From the NCBI GenBank assembly GCA_028288405.1, contig JAQBNS010000011.1, positions 1-45,195 of the forward strand: a stretch of 45,195 nucleotides of DNA, written 5' to 3'. The DNA comes from Chitinophagaceae bacterium. GTDB taxonomy: Bacteria; Bacteroidota; Bacteroidia; Cytophagales; Cytophagaceae. The notes beneath the pieces were generated by a model. The model did no database searches and had not been told where the DNA came from. It saw nothing but the letters and a program-made list of their open reading frames with translations. Below are positions 35,320-43,580 of this stretch, one piece after another (the stretch's first letter is position 1; each line of letters begins with the position of its first letter). Both the position numbers and the translations under genes were made by a program.

Positions 35320-35388
35320 ATTAAAAAAAATAAAATGCTTATGTAACTTATTCGTAAACAATGATAAAACGGCGAACAATATTTTTTA

Positions 35389-36159
35389 TCATAAAACTTT
35401 GGGCAAAGAAAAATAAAACGTTGCCCCTTCCTTTACTTTTGCTTCCGCCCATACTTTTCCTTTATGACGAGTAATGATTCTATCCACTATAGCAAGTCCT
35501 ATTCCAGCGCCCTCAAATTCTGTTTTATGGTGCAGGCGTTGAAACACCCCAAATAGTTTAGAATAGAAACTCATATCAAAGCCATCACCGTTATCTTTGA
35601 TAGAATAAACTATTTCCTCAGCTCGTTCTTCTGCATTGATTTCAATAATTGTTTCTTCTTTTTTATTAGTAAACTTCACCGCATTATCAATTAAATGCAT
35701 CCAGACTTTCCTCATCAACTCCTGGTCTGCCTTAACATCTGGTAAATCTTTAACGTGAAAAATAAGTTTACGATCTGAGTGAGTTTGTTGCAGGTTGTTG
35801 CAAATTTCTTTCACCAAATTACTCGTGTTTACAAGTTGACTGTTTAATTCTTTTTTGCCTGTTCGACCATACTCTAACAATCCGTCCAGCATTTGTTTCA
35901 TTTCTTCTGTATTCATTATAACACGAGCAATCATGCGCAAGGCATCTTCATCTAACAGTTTACCGCTAAAATCACTGCGAATCATTCCCATGTAATTATT
36001 AATTGCCCTTAACGGTGCATGCAAATCGTGAGAAATTTTATGAGTAAAAGATTCGAGATCATGGCTGGCCTCTGTCAATGCCTGATTACTTTCTTGCAAC
36101 TGTTGTTCCAACTCCTGAACTCTGGCAGTTAAAACTTCTATTTTATTTGATTCCTCCAT
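35389..36159 (-). CDS. Cytoplasmic sensor histidine kinase, minimal type
   Basis: 256 residues: a short N-terminal coiled coil (about 5-35), a HisKA dimerisation domain with KISHDLHAPLRAI (His44 as phosphorylation site), and an HATPase_c domain with the N box HLIDNAVKFT, G1 DNGDGFD and G2 GAGIGLAIVDRI. There are no membrane helices and no recognisable sensor domain, so it probably receives its signal through another protein or through its coiled coil. The HDLHAPLRAI box resembles phytochrome-type and Bacteroidota orphan kinases. It is divergent from the response regulator gene at 36317, with 157 bases between; the two are likely partners. Confidence 0.9.
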   Translation of the reverse strand: MEESNKIEVLTARVQELEQQLQESNQALTEASHDLESFTHKISHDLHAPLRAINNYMGMIRSDFSGKLLDEDALRMIARVIMNTEEMKQMLDGLLEYGRTGKKELNSQLVNTSNLVKEICNNLQQTHSDRKLIFHVKDLPDVKADQELMRKVWMHLIDNAVKFTNKKEETIIEINAEERAEEIVYSIKDNGDGFDMSFYSKLFGVFQRLHHKTEFEGAGIGLAIVDRIITRHKGKVWAEAKVKEGATFYFSLPKVL

Positions 36160-36316
36160 GATTTTAAAATTCTAATAAAGCGAGAAAAAGGTCTTCATTA
36201 AGGGGAATGAAATCCTCATTCGCTCGACAAACTACGAAATACCTATGATTAACTAACCATTGTAGTCGTTTTACGTAATTTATAAAAAAGAGGACAACGA
36301 CTAAAACAAAAAGGTT

Positions 36317-37318
36317 ATGATCTATCGCATATTAGTCATTGACGACAGTGAAGATGATACTTTCTTTTTCAAGAAGGCTTTGTCCAATGCAGGTATAGAA
36401 TATCAATTGACTTGCTTAGCAGACGGCATAACAGGTTTGGAAGCGCTTAGAAAAGACAATTACGATTGCGTTTTTCTAGATTATCAATTACCCGGCATAG
36501 ATGGCTTGTCAATCCTTCAAAAGATACGAAGAGAGGGCAAAGACATGCCCATAGTCATGCTCACCGGACAAAAGGATGAACAAACCATTGTACGTCTTAT
36601 GCAAGCAGGAGCGACGGATTATCTTCCTAAAGCCACTTTATCGGCAGACTCCTTGCGCATCAGCATTGCAACGGCTCGTAAAGTTTTTCTTATGCAAAAA
36701 GAAAAAGCATTGGCAGAAGCTTCCCTAAAAACCAGTGAAGCCCGTCTGGCGGAAGCACAACACATTGCATTGATTGGAAACTGGGAACAATCTTTTTTAG
36801 AAAATTCATTTTTTCTTTCTGATGAAGCACTTCGTATCATTGGTAGCAATAGCAAGAACAAAATGAGTTTATTATCTTTTTGCAAAAAAATTCATCGTGA
36901 CGATTTTGCTTTTTTTATTGATCAGATAAGGCAGTTGAAGCAAACTCAATCGTATGATTTCAACATCCGTTTTGTTAACGGCCCAAAAGACATAAAATGT
37001 CTAAATCTTAAAGGCTATCTCGTGGCCGGCAATAAAGCTATTGGTACTATACAAGACATTACCGAATTGAAAAATGCATGGTTAGAAGCACAGAAAGCAG
37101 AAATTAAAAGTAAAGCAACAAATATAGTATTGGTAATTGCAGTAGTCTCTTTCATTTTATCAGAAGCTATTCTCGATCCTTTTATTGACCACATGACAGC
37201 CAGTGCCAGCTTATTGATTTCTCTTTCCTGCAAAGGGAGCATAGCGATGGCATTGAAGCCTATTGAAGTCCTGTTGAAAAAAATAATGATGAGTAGACTC
37301 TCTCTTAGGATGAGTTAA
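36317..37318 (+). CDS. Response regulator with PAS domain and hydrophobic C-terminus
   Basis: 333 residues. REC domain 1-125 with acidic pair Asp9/Asp10, phosphoacceptor Asp55 (CVFLDYQLPG), Thr83 (VMLTG) and Lys105. A helical linker (about 126-148) leads to a PAS-like domain (about 149-250; HIALIGNWEQSF, SLLSFCKKIHRDD, TIQDITELK). The last 75 residues hold one or two hydrophobic segments (NIVLVIAVVSFILSEAI; SASLLISLSC) and a basic end. No DNA-binding, kinase or GGDEF domain is present, so the output is unknown; the tail may attach it to the membrane. Divergent from the kinase gene at 35389-36159. Confidence 0.88.
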   Translation: MIYRILVIDDSEDDTFFFKKALSNAGIEYQLTCLADGITGLEALRKDNYDCVFLDYQLPGIDGLSILQKIRREGKDMPIVMLTGQKDEQTIVRLMQAGATDYLPKATLSADSLRISIATARKVFLMQKEKALAEASLKTSEARLAEAQHIALIGNWEQSFLENSFFLSDEALRIIGSNSKNKMSLLSFCKKIHRDDFAFFIDQIRQLKQTQSYDFNIRFVNGPKDIKCLNLKGYLVAGNKAIGTIQDITELKNAWLEAQKAEIKSKATNIVLVIAVVSFILSEAILDPFIDHMTASASLLISLSCKGSIAMALKPIEVLLKKIMMSRLSLRMS

Positions 37319-37321
37319 ACA

Positions 37322-37366
37322 AAAGAGCAAGTAAAAAACTATACGTTACTTTTTCACTTGCTCTTT
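37322..37366. terminator. Bidirectional terminator after the response regulator
   Basis: AAAGAGCAAGT (37322-37332) and ACTTGCTCTTT (37356-37366) form an 11-bp stem extended by A/T pairs, between the convergent genes ending at 37318 and 37382. Confidence 0.75.
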
Positions 37367-37381
37367 AAATTGCATGCATTT

Positions 37382-38119
37382 TTACTGTACCATTATTTTA
37401 CTGGTGTAAATAACATTGCCTGATTTTAACCGGGCAACATATACTCCTTGCGGTACACCTGAAAGAATTAATTTATGATTGTTTGCACTGGAAATTAAAT
37501 TACCATTTCCATCATACAGAGATAACTCGTAACCTGGAGCCACAGCCGCAGAAGCTTCTAGAATTTTATCAACTGATCTATAAAGGATATAATTTTCAGA
37601 TTGGTTAGTCGCATTATCTATACCGGTAGTCGTGATCTCACCGATGTATAAGATAAAGTCCATTTCATCCGTAGGGTGTTCTCCTGTCTCAGTCCAATAC
37701 GTTCCATCTGCATACGTATTACTGCCTGAATCAAAACGAGTAGGGAAGCCTTCAATGTAAAAAGTATAGGTAGTCGCAGCAGCAACATGCACAGGATTAG
37801 TAAATCTTATCATGACTTCCTGTTGAACGCCAGAAGTATGCACCACACCGGCATCTTCAGAATGAAGTAAGCTGGCTGCATTAGTCGTATTACCCAAAAA
37901 AACAGAAACGACATTTCCTGTCAGATAATCTTGAGAACTTCTATTGTATACTTTAATGGAATCGATCTGTCCGGCACCCAAGGTTAGAAAAGAAGAACCT
38001 GAATTGGCTCCGCCGCCGCAACAACCATTGTGATTCTGATTGATTGAATAAGGTGCTGTTTGACCGTTTGCTTTCCATGAAACAAAAGCCAGTACACCGC
38101 ATAGTAAAAGTCTTTTCAT
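37382..38119 (-). CDS. T9SS-secreted beta-sandwich protein, function unknown
   Basis: 245 residues. Signal peptide (ends KANGQ), then a Cys-Cys-Gly-Gly-Gly stretch (NHNGCCGGGANSGSS) near residue 30, a beta-sandwich (IDSIKVYNRSSQDYL, VFLGNTTNAASLL, YTFYIEGFP), and a C-terminal T9SS type A-like domain (YELSLYDGNGNLISS ... SKIMVQ). No catalytic motif. The start is the ATG at 38119. Divergent from the large surface protein gene at 38329. Confidence 0.78.
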   Translation of the reverse strand: MKRLLLCGVLAFVSWKANGQTAPYSINQNHNGCCGGGANSGSSFLTLGAGQIDSIKVYNRSSQDYLTGNVVSVFLGNTTNAASLLHSEDAGVVHTSGVQQEVMIRFTNPVHVAAATTYTFYIEGFPTRFDSGSNTYADGTYWTETGEHPTDEMDFILYIGEITTTGIDNATNQSENYILYRSVDKILEASAAVAPGYELSLYDGNGNLISSANNHKLILSGVPQGVYVARLKSGNVIYTSKIMVQ

Positions 38120-38328
38120 AAATTTCTCGTTTGATAAAATAGTTTTTAACTATTCAATATAAAAAATAAAAATGGAACACAATATTAACATTGTCTTAAA
38201 ACGCAGCCACTTAAGCTAAAATTCTAAGGTTTTTATTTTTTACACAAGAGCGTGTTAACATAAGCATAATATTCTCTTTTCTTTAAATCAATCTCGTGTT
38301 GCGACATTTGAAATTCAAAACAACGAGA

Positions 38329-41300
38329 ATGAAAATGAAAAACATTGTGTTATCCGCTAACAGTAAAGCTCGATTTACCTCTTCTTTAGTAGCACTCCTT
38401 ATGGTATGCTTTTCACCTATGCTGCAAGCACAATTCACTCCGGGGAGAATTGTTGTGGTGAAAACAACAGGATCGGTTTCAAAAGGAGGTTCGGCTGTTA
38501 CATTAAATGAGTACACTAAAACAGGTGTGGCAGGAACATCGCTTGCATTGCCGGTTACAGGTGCTAACCCAATACAAATGGCTGCAGGATCAGGCGGATC
38601 GGAAGGATTCCTGACCAGAACACCGGATGGTACAGCTCTTATACTGGCCGGTTACTCTACATCAGCAACAGGTATTACGGACATTACCGGAACAGCTTCA
38701 GCCACCACTCCGCGCATTATTTATAAAGTAGATGCCTTCGGCAATTACAATCAGGTAGGCTCAAGTACCACGAATTATAATAACAACGATATACGCGGTG
38801 CTGTATCAGACGGGAGCAACTACTGGGCTTCCGGGGCTTCAAATGCAACCGACGGTATAAATTATTATGGCCCGGGAACACCAACTGCTCTGGCAACCGG
38901 CGTAAAAGCCTATGGTTTGCAATTGTTCAACGGACAAATTTATTTTTCTACACAGAAAACAGGAGGCGTTACTCCTAGCTTTGGTATCTATGCCTTAGGA
39001 ACAGGCACTCCAACAAGTGGTACCATTACAGCTGATTTAATGATCAGTACAGGTACTGCTACTCCTGAGGATTTTTCAATAAATCCAACAGCAGACGTTT
39101 GCTACATTGCCATCAACATGAATACTTCTGCGGGAGGCATTCAAAAATGGACGAAGAGTGGAGGCATATGGACTCTAGCGTATACTTTTGCCACCGGTAC
39201 CAATGGCGCCTATGGATTGGTAGTAGATTACTCCTCCAATAATCCCGTTATTTACGCTACAACAAACGAAGCCAATACAGTAGGAAATAGAATCGTCACC
39301 ATTACTGATTCAAATGCTACAGCTACCGTTACTCAACTTGTTGGTTCAACTGCCAATACTTTCTACCATGGAATTGCTTTTTCACCTACTTGTCCGTTGC
39401 CTGCTCAACCGGCAGCGTTTACAACTTCTTCTTCCATCGTTAATCCCGGACAATCAGGTATTGTCTATACCATACCTAATGATCCCACTGTATCCTACAA
39501 TTGGAGCTACAGTGGAAATGGAAGTACGATCAACGGAACAAGCAATAACATCACGGTAGATTTTTCCAATGCCGCCACGGCAGGTAACCTGCTTGTAACA
39601 GCACAGAATGGTTGCGGAATAAGTGCTGCAACAAGTAATGCCATAACAGTAGCAGGTGCTATGCGGATTACGGAGTTTATGTACAATAGTTCAGGAACAG
39701 GAGGAGAGTATGTTGAGTTTACGAATATCGGCGGTACAGCAGTAGACCTGAGTGGATGGAGTTTTGATGATAACAGCAGACTTGCAGGATCTCAAAGTCT
39801 GAGCGCATTTGGAACAGTTCAACCCGGGGAATCTGTTATTTTAACAGAACTTTCAGTCGCTACTTTCCGCACCTTATGGAATCTTTGCGCCACAGTGAAA
39901 GTAATCGGAGGCAGTACCAATGGATTAGGACGCGAAGATGAAATCAATTTGTACGACGCATCGAATGCATTAATAGACCGATTGACTTTTGGAGACCAAA
40001 CTTATTCTGCCGGATCTATTCGTACCTCGGGAAAAAGCGGATGGGTAAGTGCAGCAGGACTCGGTAAAAATGACATTACAAAATGGACTTTATCAGGCAA
40101 TGGAGATGCTGAAGTTTCTTATAGTTCTACGACACCGGATATTGGAAGTCCAGGTAAAAGTACTTTAGCCACTGTCATTTTTGATCCTTGTTTAGTAGTC
40201 AACGGCGCACCTACAATTGTCTTCCATACTACCACTACGAATTATTTAGACGGAGGAATTTCTATTGCACCTACAAGTCCGTTCGCATTGAGCGGTGTGA
40301 TCAGCGATCCCACTGATCCTGCAACAACATCAGGTATTGACTTCACGATCGGTGATGCGGAAACAGCCGTAGGCAGTTTAACTGTTACAGCTACCAGCAA
40401 TAACACCACTGTTGTTCCTGCTGCGAATCTTTCTCTTACAGGAAGCAATGATACGCGCAATTTAAAAATCACACCTGCGGCAGTAGGTTATGCCGGCATT
40501 ACTGTTACAGTAAGTGACGGTACAAATACCACTTCGTTCGTTCTAAGTTATGCAGCATCAGCAGCATCGTCCACACCGGCTGCTACCGTGTGGCATACAG
40601 GAATGTCTGATGCCTCTGAAGCCATTTCTTTAGATGATGATTTCTTCCTTGCAAACGATGATGAATTGAATGTGCTAAATGTATATTCCAGGTCGTCATC
40701 AGGTTTGCCTTTAAAATCATTTGACTATACCTCTTATTTAAATCTGCCTAATCAGGCAAAACCAGAAGTAGATCTGGAAGCTGCAGCTGTAAGTAAAATG
40801 AATCCGGGCAAAATATATTGGTTGGGTTCTATGAGCAATACCAAAGCCCCTTTTAACAGTGCACCTAACCGTGACCGCATCTTCGCCACTGAGGTAAGCG
40901 GTACGGGAACTTCAACTACTTTTTCTTTTGCCGGATACTATGCGTTGAGATCAAAGATACTCACCTGGGGAGATGCCAACGGATATGACTTCACCACCAG
41001 TGCTGCAGCCGGCAAAGACTCAAAAGCGACTGATGGTTTTGCGGCTGAGGGCATGGTATTCGGTCCTGACAACACTACTTTATATATTGGTCTGAGAGCA
41101 CCATTGGTTCCCACAGCTACAAGAACCCAAGCGGTCATCGTTCCCGTAATTGATTTTGAAAACTGGTTCAACAACGGCACACCAGCTGGTAATGCTGCAT
41201 TCGGAGCTCCAATAGAATTGAACTTGGGTGGAAGAGGAATCCGAGGAATGATCAGAATGACGAATGGCACTTACCTCATCGTTGCCGGAAATGCGGCAGG

Positions 41301-42258
41301 AGATCCATTGACCAGCGCCATCTTCAAATGGGCAGGAAAAGCAACGGATGTTCCTGTATTGGTAACAACATCAGCCAATAACGTACTCAACATGGAAGGA
41401 GTTATGCAAGTAAACGAAAGCGGACAGTTATCGCTTTCCAAACTTCAAGTCATTTCAGATGGGGGAGACGATGTATTATACAACGACGGAGAATCTGCAA
41501 AAGATTTTGCAGATCTTGGTCTTAGGAAATTCAGATCCGATGCACTTAGCTCTATCGATCTTTGTCTGAATACTACTTCACTGACTACGATCTCTTCTTG
41601 TTCAACCTATGTATGGAACACCGTTACCTATAATGAAACAGGAATCTACACAGTCCATTTAACCAATGCAGGCGGATGCGATAGTACAGCCACTTTAGAT
41701 CTGACCATCACGGATGCTCCTGCAATCAATGCCGGGCAAGACCAAATCATTTGTACTTCTGCAGACGCTGTTGTTTTAGAAGGTACTTCCACGCATACGA
41801 CCAGTCAGGTATGGACTTCATCCGGTTTGGGTTCATTTACACCAGACAATACCAGCTTAACCGCTTCGTACATCCCAACAGAAACAGACCTCATCAACGG
41901 ATCCGTAACGCTTACCCTGACATCTGATAATACAGGTATTTGCAGCACGCCGGTGTCTGATGACATGATTACAACGTTCAGCATTTGTACAGCAGTTGTC
42001 GGTTCAGCCGATGCATCAGACATACAATTGCTTCCTAATCCAAACGACGGAGATCTTGCAGTCACTATTTCAGGAACTTTTGTACCTACAGAGTTGACCA
42101 TCTATAATACCAACAGCGAAAAAGTTAGAGAACTAACGATAGCCTCTCATTCCAATACACTTCATCTGGACCTTCATGAATTGAAAACCGGCATCTATAT
42201 TATCCTGTTAAAAGATGCCGAAGGAAAACAAATGGTAAAACGCATGATCAAAAAATAG
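38329..42258 (+). CDS. T9SS-secreted giant with propeller, lamin-tail and DUF3616 domains
   Basis: 1309 residues from the ATG at 38329 (GTG at 38296 less likely). Signal peptide ends PMLQAQ. The N-terminal 350 residues look like a beta-propeller (FGIYALGTGTP, TWYD-like strands). Next is a PKD/Ig-like domain (VSYNWSYSGNG), a lamin-tail domain (MRITEFMYNSSGTGGEYVEF ... GWSFDDNS), a further Ig-like module, then a DUF3616-type domain (WHTGMSDASEAISLDDDFFL, LEAAAVSKMNPGKIYWLGS). A Cys-containing repeat (TTISSCSTYVWN) precedes the T9SS tail (IQLLPNPNDGDLAVTI ... KRMIKK). Probable surface-exposed adhesin or structural protein; no active site is evident. A terminator follows at once. Confidence 0.85.
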   Translation: MKMKNIVLSANSKARFTSSLVALLMVCFSPMLQAQFTPGRIVVVKTTGSVSKGGSAVTLNEYTKTGVAGTSLALPVTGANPIQMAAGSGGSEGFLTRTPDGTALILAGYSTSATGITDITGTASATTPRIIYKVDAFGNYNQVGSSTTNYNNNDIRGAVSDGSNYWASGASNATDGINYYGPGTPTALATGVKAYGLQLFNGQIYFSTQKTGGVTPSFGIYALGTGTPTSGTITADLMISTGTATPEDFSINPTADVCYIAINMNTSAGGIQKWTKSGGIWTLAYTFATGTNGAYGLVVDYSSNNPVIYATTNEANTVGNRIVTITDSNATATVTQLVGSTANTFYHGIAFSPTCPLPAQPAAFTTSSSIVNPGQSGIVYTIPNDPTVSYNWSYSGNGSTINGTSNNITVDFSNAATAGNLLVTAQNGCGISAATSNAITVAGAMRITEFMYNSSGTGGEYVEFTNIGGTAVDLSGWSFDDNSRLAGSQSLSAFGTVQPGESVILTELSVATFRTLWNLCATVKVIGGSTNGLGREDEINLYDASNALIDRLTFGDQTYSAGSIRTSGKSGWVSAAGLGKNDITKWTLSGNGDAEVSYSSTTPDIGSPGKSTLATVIFDPCLVVNGAPTIVFHTTTTNYLDGGISIAPTSPFALSGVISDPTDPATTSGIDFTIGDAETAVGSLTVTATSNNTTVVPAANLSLTGSNDTRNLKITPAAVGYAGITVTVSDGTNTTSFVLSYAASAASSTPAATVWHTGMSDASEAISLDDDFFLANDDELNVLNVYSRSSSGLPLKSFDYTSYLNLPNQAKPEVDLEAAAVSKMNPGKIYWLGSMSNTKAPFNSAPNRDRIFATEVSGTGTSTTFSFAGYYALRSKILTWGDANGYDFTTSAAAGKDSKATDGFAAEGMVFGPDNTTLYIGLRAPLVPTATRTQAVIVPVIDFENWFNNGTPAGNAAFGAPIELNLGGRGIRGMIRMTNGTYLIVAGNAAGDPLTSAIFKWAGKATDVPVLVTTSANNVLNMEGVMQVNESGQLSLSKLQVISDGGDDVLYNDGESAKDFADLGLRKFRSDALSSIDLCLNTTSLTTISSCSTYVWNTVTYNETGIYTVHLTNAGGCDSTATLDLTITDAPAINAGQDQIICTSADAVVLEGTSTHTTSQVWTSSGLGSFTPDNTSLTASYIPTETDLINGSVTLTLTSDNTGICSTPVSDDMITTFSICTAVVGSADASDIQLLPNPNDGDLAVTISGTFVPTELTIYNTNSEKVRELTIASHSNTLHLDLHELKTGIYIILLKDAEGKQMVKRMIKK

Positions 42259-42281
42259 TTAAGCTTTTTTCCTTTGCCGAG

Positions 42282-42311
42282 AGCAGCCCGTTTACATGGG
42301 CTGCTTTTTTT
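42282..42311 (+). terminator. Terminator after the giant surface protein
   Basis: AGCAGCCC (42282-42289) pairs with GGGCTGCT (42298-42305), followed by a T-run. 24 bases after the stop codon. Confidence 0.93.
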
Positions 42312-42341
42312 GTTCTCACAAACTATAGTAAATTAGAGACA

Positions 42342-43004
42342 ATGAAGAGCTCTATAAATTTAGCGACATTGGTGAGTCGGATACAGGAACGATTAAAACA
42401 ACCGTTACCCGGATACCCGGCACAACTCGGTTTGTATTCTGATCAAGGCTTAAAAGATTACGAAAAACACCTGCAAAACTTTGAACAGGAATCCGATAAA
42501 AATCCCACCAGACAAAGTAGCGTACTGATTCTCTTGTATGAAAAAGACGGTCAGGTGCTTATTCCTTTGATCCAACGTCCCGAATACGAGGGAGTACACA
42601 GCGGGCAGATTGCATTACCCGGTGGCAAAGCAGAACCCGAAGATCAAGATGTAAGGGCTACAGCCTTAAGAGAAACTCGTGAAGAAATTGGAGTAACAGC
42701 GGAACAAATTACTGTATTAGGAACCTTAACATCCGTCTACATTCCGCCGAGCCGTTTTTGGGTGAACGTAGTATTAGGTTATAGCGAATCTGTGCCGGTC
42801 TTTATTCCTGACCAACGGGAGGTTGCTTCTGTGATTGAGTTTCCATTAGACCATTTGGCTGACCCGAAACACATAGAAGAACGAGAAGTGATCCGGGCGC
42901 AGCAGTGGAAGATGAATGCACCGGGCTATGCCTACCAGGGCCATTTTATCTGGGGTGCGACGGCTATGATTTTGACAGAATTAAGGGAATTACTTAAAAA
43001 TTGA
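42342..43004 (+). CDS. Nudix hydrolase, CoA pyrophosphatase type
   Basis: 220 residues. The segment HSGQIALPGGKAEPED followed by TALRETREEIGV is the Nudix box plus the upstream NuCoA signature of coenzyme A pyrophosphatases (NUDT7/NudL-like), which cleave CoA or its esters to 4'-phosphopantetheine and 3',5'-ADP. The N-terminal 70 residues are helical. No signal peptide; cytoplasmic. The TGA stop lies within a 50-bp palindrome. Confidence 0.9.
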   Translation: MKSSINLATLVSRIQERLKQPLPGYPAQLGLYSDQGLKDYEKHLQNFEQESDKNPTRQSSVLILLYEKDGQVLIPLIQRPEYEGVHSGQIALPGGKAEPEDQDVRATALRETREEIGVTAEQITVLGTLTSVYIPPSRFWVNVVLGYSESVPVFIPDQREVASVIEFPLDHLADPKHIEEREVIRAQQWKMNAPGYAYQGHFIWGATAMILTELRELLKN

Positions 43005-43047
43005 GACTATTTACAAATGTATATACATTTGTAAATAGTCTCAATTT
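42998..43047. repeat. Perfect 50-bp palindrome over the Nudix stop codon
   Basis: The arms run from AAATTGAGACTATTTAC to GTAAATAGTCTCAATTT and meet at GTATATAC with no mismatch and no spacer. The Nudix stop (43002-43004) is inside the left arm. No T-run follows on the plus strand (next bases CAACC), so a classical terminator is not certain. Confidence 0.95.
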
Positions 43048-43110
43048 CAACCTAAATCTACTATAAACACCTATTTTTTAAATATAGCAGTTCTAAAAAT
43101 GAGTAGATTT

Positions 43111-43140
43111 TAAGTATTTTTACTTATTTATTTAATAAGT
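43111..43140. repeat. Overlapping inverted repeats upstream of the ModE-type gene
   Basis: TAAGTA-TTTT-TACTTA (43111-43126) overlaps ACTTATT-TATTT-AATAAGT (43122-43140), about 30-60 bases before the start of the regulator gene. Possible alternative hairpins or a self-regulatory site; the low complexity makes chance plausible. Confidence 0.35.
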
Positions 43141-43167
43141 AGTTATTTTTTTAACTATGTTTGCCAC

Positions 43168-43524
43168 ATGGCAATTTCAACTACTGAAACTCACTATTTC
43201 ATTCAGGGAAGAATTTGGATTGATTCCGATAAAGGGCCCTTTCTTGGTTTTGGAAGAATTCAACTCTTAAAAAAAATCCGTGAATACGGTTCTATCTCTC
43301 AGGCGGCCAAGTCTATGGAAATGTCTTACCGACAAGCCTGGCAACTGATTGAATCCATAAATCTTAAAGCGCCTCAACCATTGGTCATTAAAACTACCGG
43401 AGGAAAAGGCGGGGGAGGAGCATTAGTGACAGAAGCAGGAGAAAACATGATTGCAACTTATGAAGCGCTGGACCAGGCATTTCTTGAATTTCTGGAAATG
43501 AAATCGAAAGAACTGAAGCTTTAA
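43168..43524 (+). CDS. ModE-type winged-helix transcription regulator without molybdate domain
   Basis: 118 residues matching the N-terminal DNA-binding domain of ModE/LysR-like regulators: FGRIQLLKKIREYGSISQAA, AKSMEMSYRQAWQLIE (helix-turn-helix) and the ModE-specific TGGKGGGGALVTEAGE. The molybdate-binding (TOBE/MOP) half of E. coli ModE is missing. A TATGTTTG promoter-like box (43156-43163) ends four bases before the ATG, so transcription may be leaderless, though this is speculative. The start is further supported by the family N-terminus. It precedes a TonB-dependent receptor, with a ModE-like operator between them. Likely job: represses or tunes uptake of molybdate or a related oxyanion; how it senses the ligand is open. 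Confidence 0.9.
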   Translation: MAISTTETHYFIQGRIWIDSDKGPFLGFGRIQLLKKIREYGSISQAAKSMEMSYRQAWQLIESINLKAPQPLVIKTTGGKGGGGALVTEAGENMIATYEALDQAFLEFLEMKSKELKL

Positions 43525-43535
43525 TTTTTTTGCCC

Positions 43536-43563
43536 ATCGCTATGCTTGAAAATGAATAACGAA
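43536..43563. promoter_or_regulatory. Predicted ModE operator before the TonB receptor
   Basis: ATCGCTAT (43536-43543), twelve bases, then ATAACGAA (43556-43563). The core CGCTAT-N12-ATAACG has the same half-sites and spacing as the E. coli modA operator (CGTTAT-N12-ATAACG) as I remember it. It lies 17 bases before the receptor ATG, and TATGCTTG (43541-43548), close to a -7 box, lies inside it, which fits repression by blocking the promoter. Strong by eye, but untested. Confidence 0.75.
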
Positions 43564-43580
43564 AATTAACCATTTAATTT

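Noticed and set aside
43156-43174. TTGCCA-CA-TGGCAA around the ModE-type start codon as an operator
   Set aside because: Short (6-bp arms), two-base spacing and within coding sequence; chance is likely.
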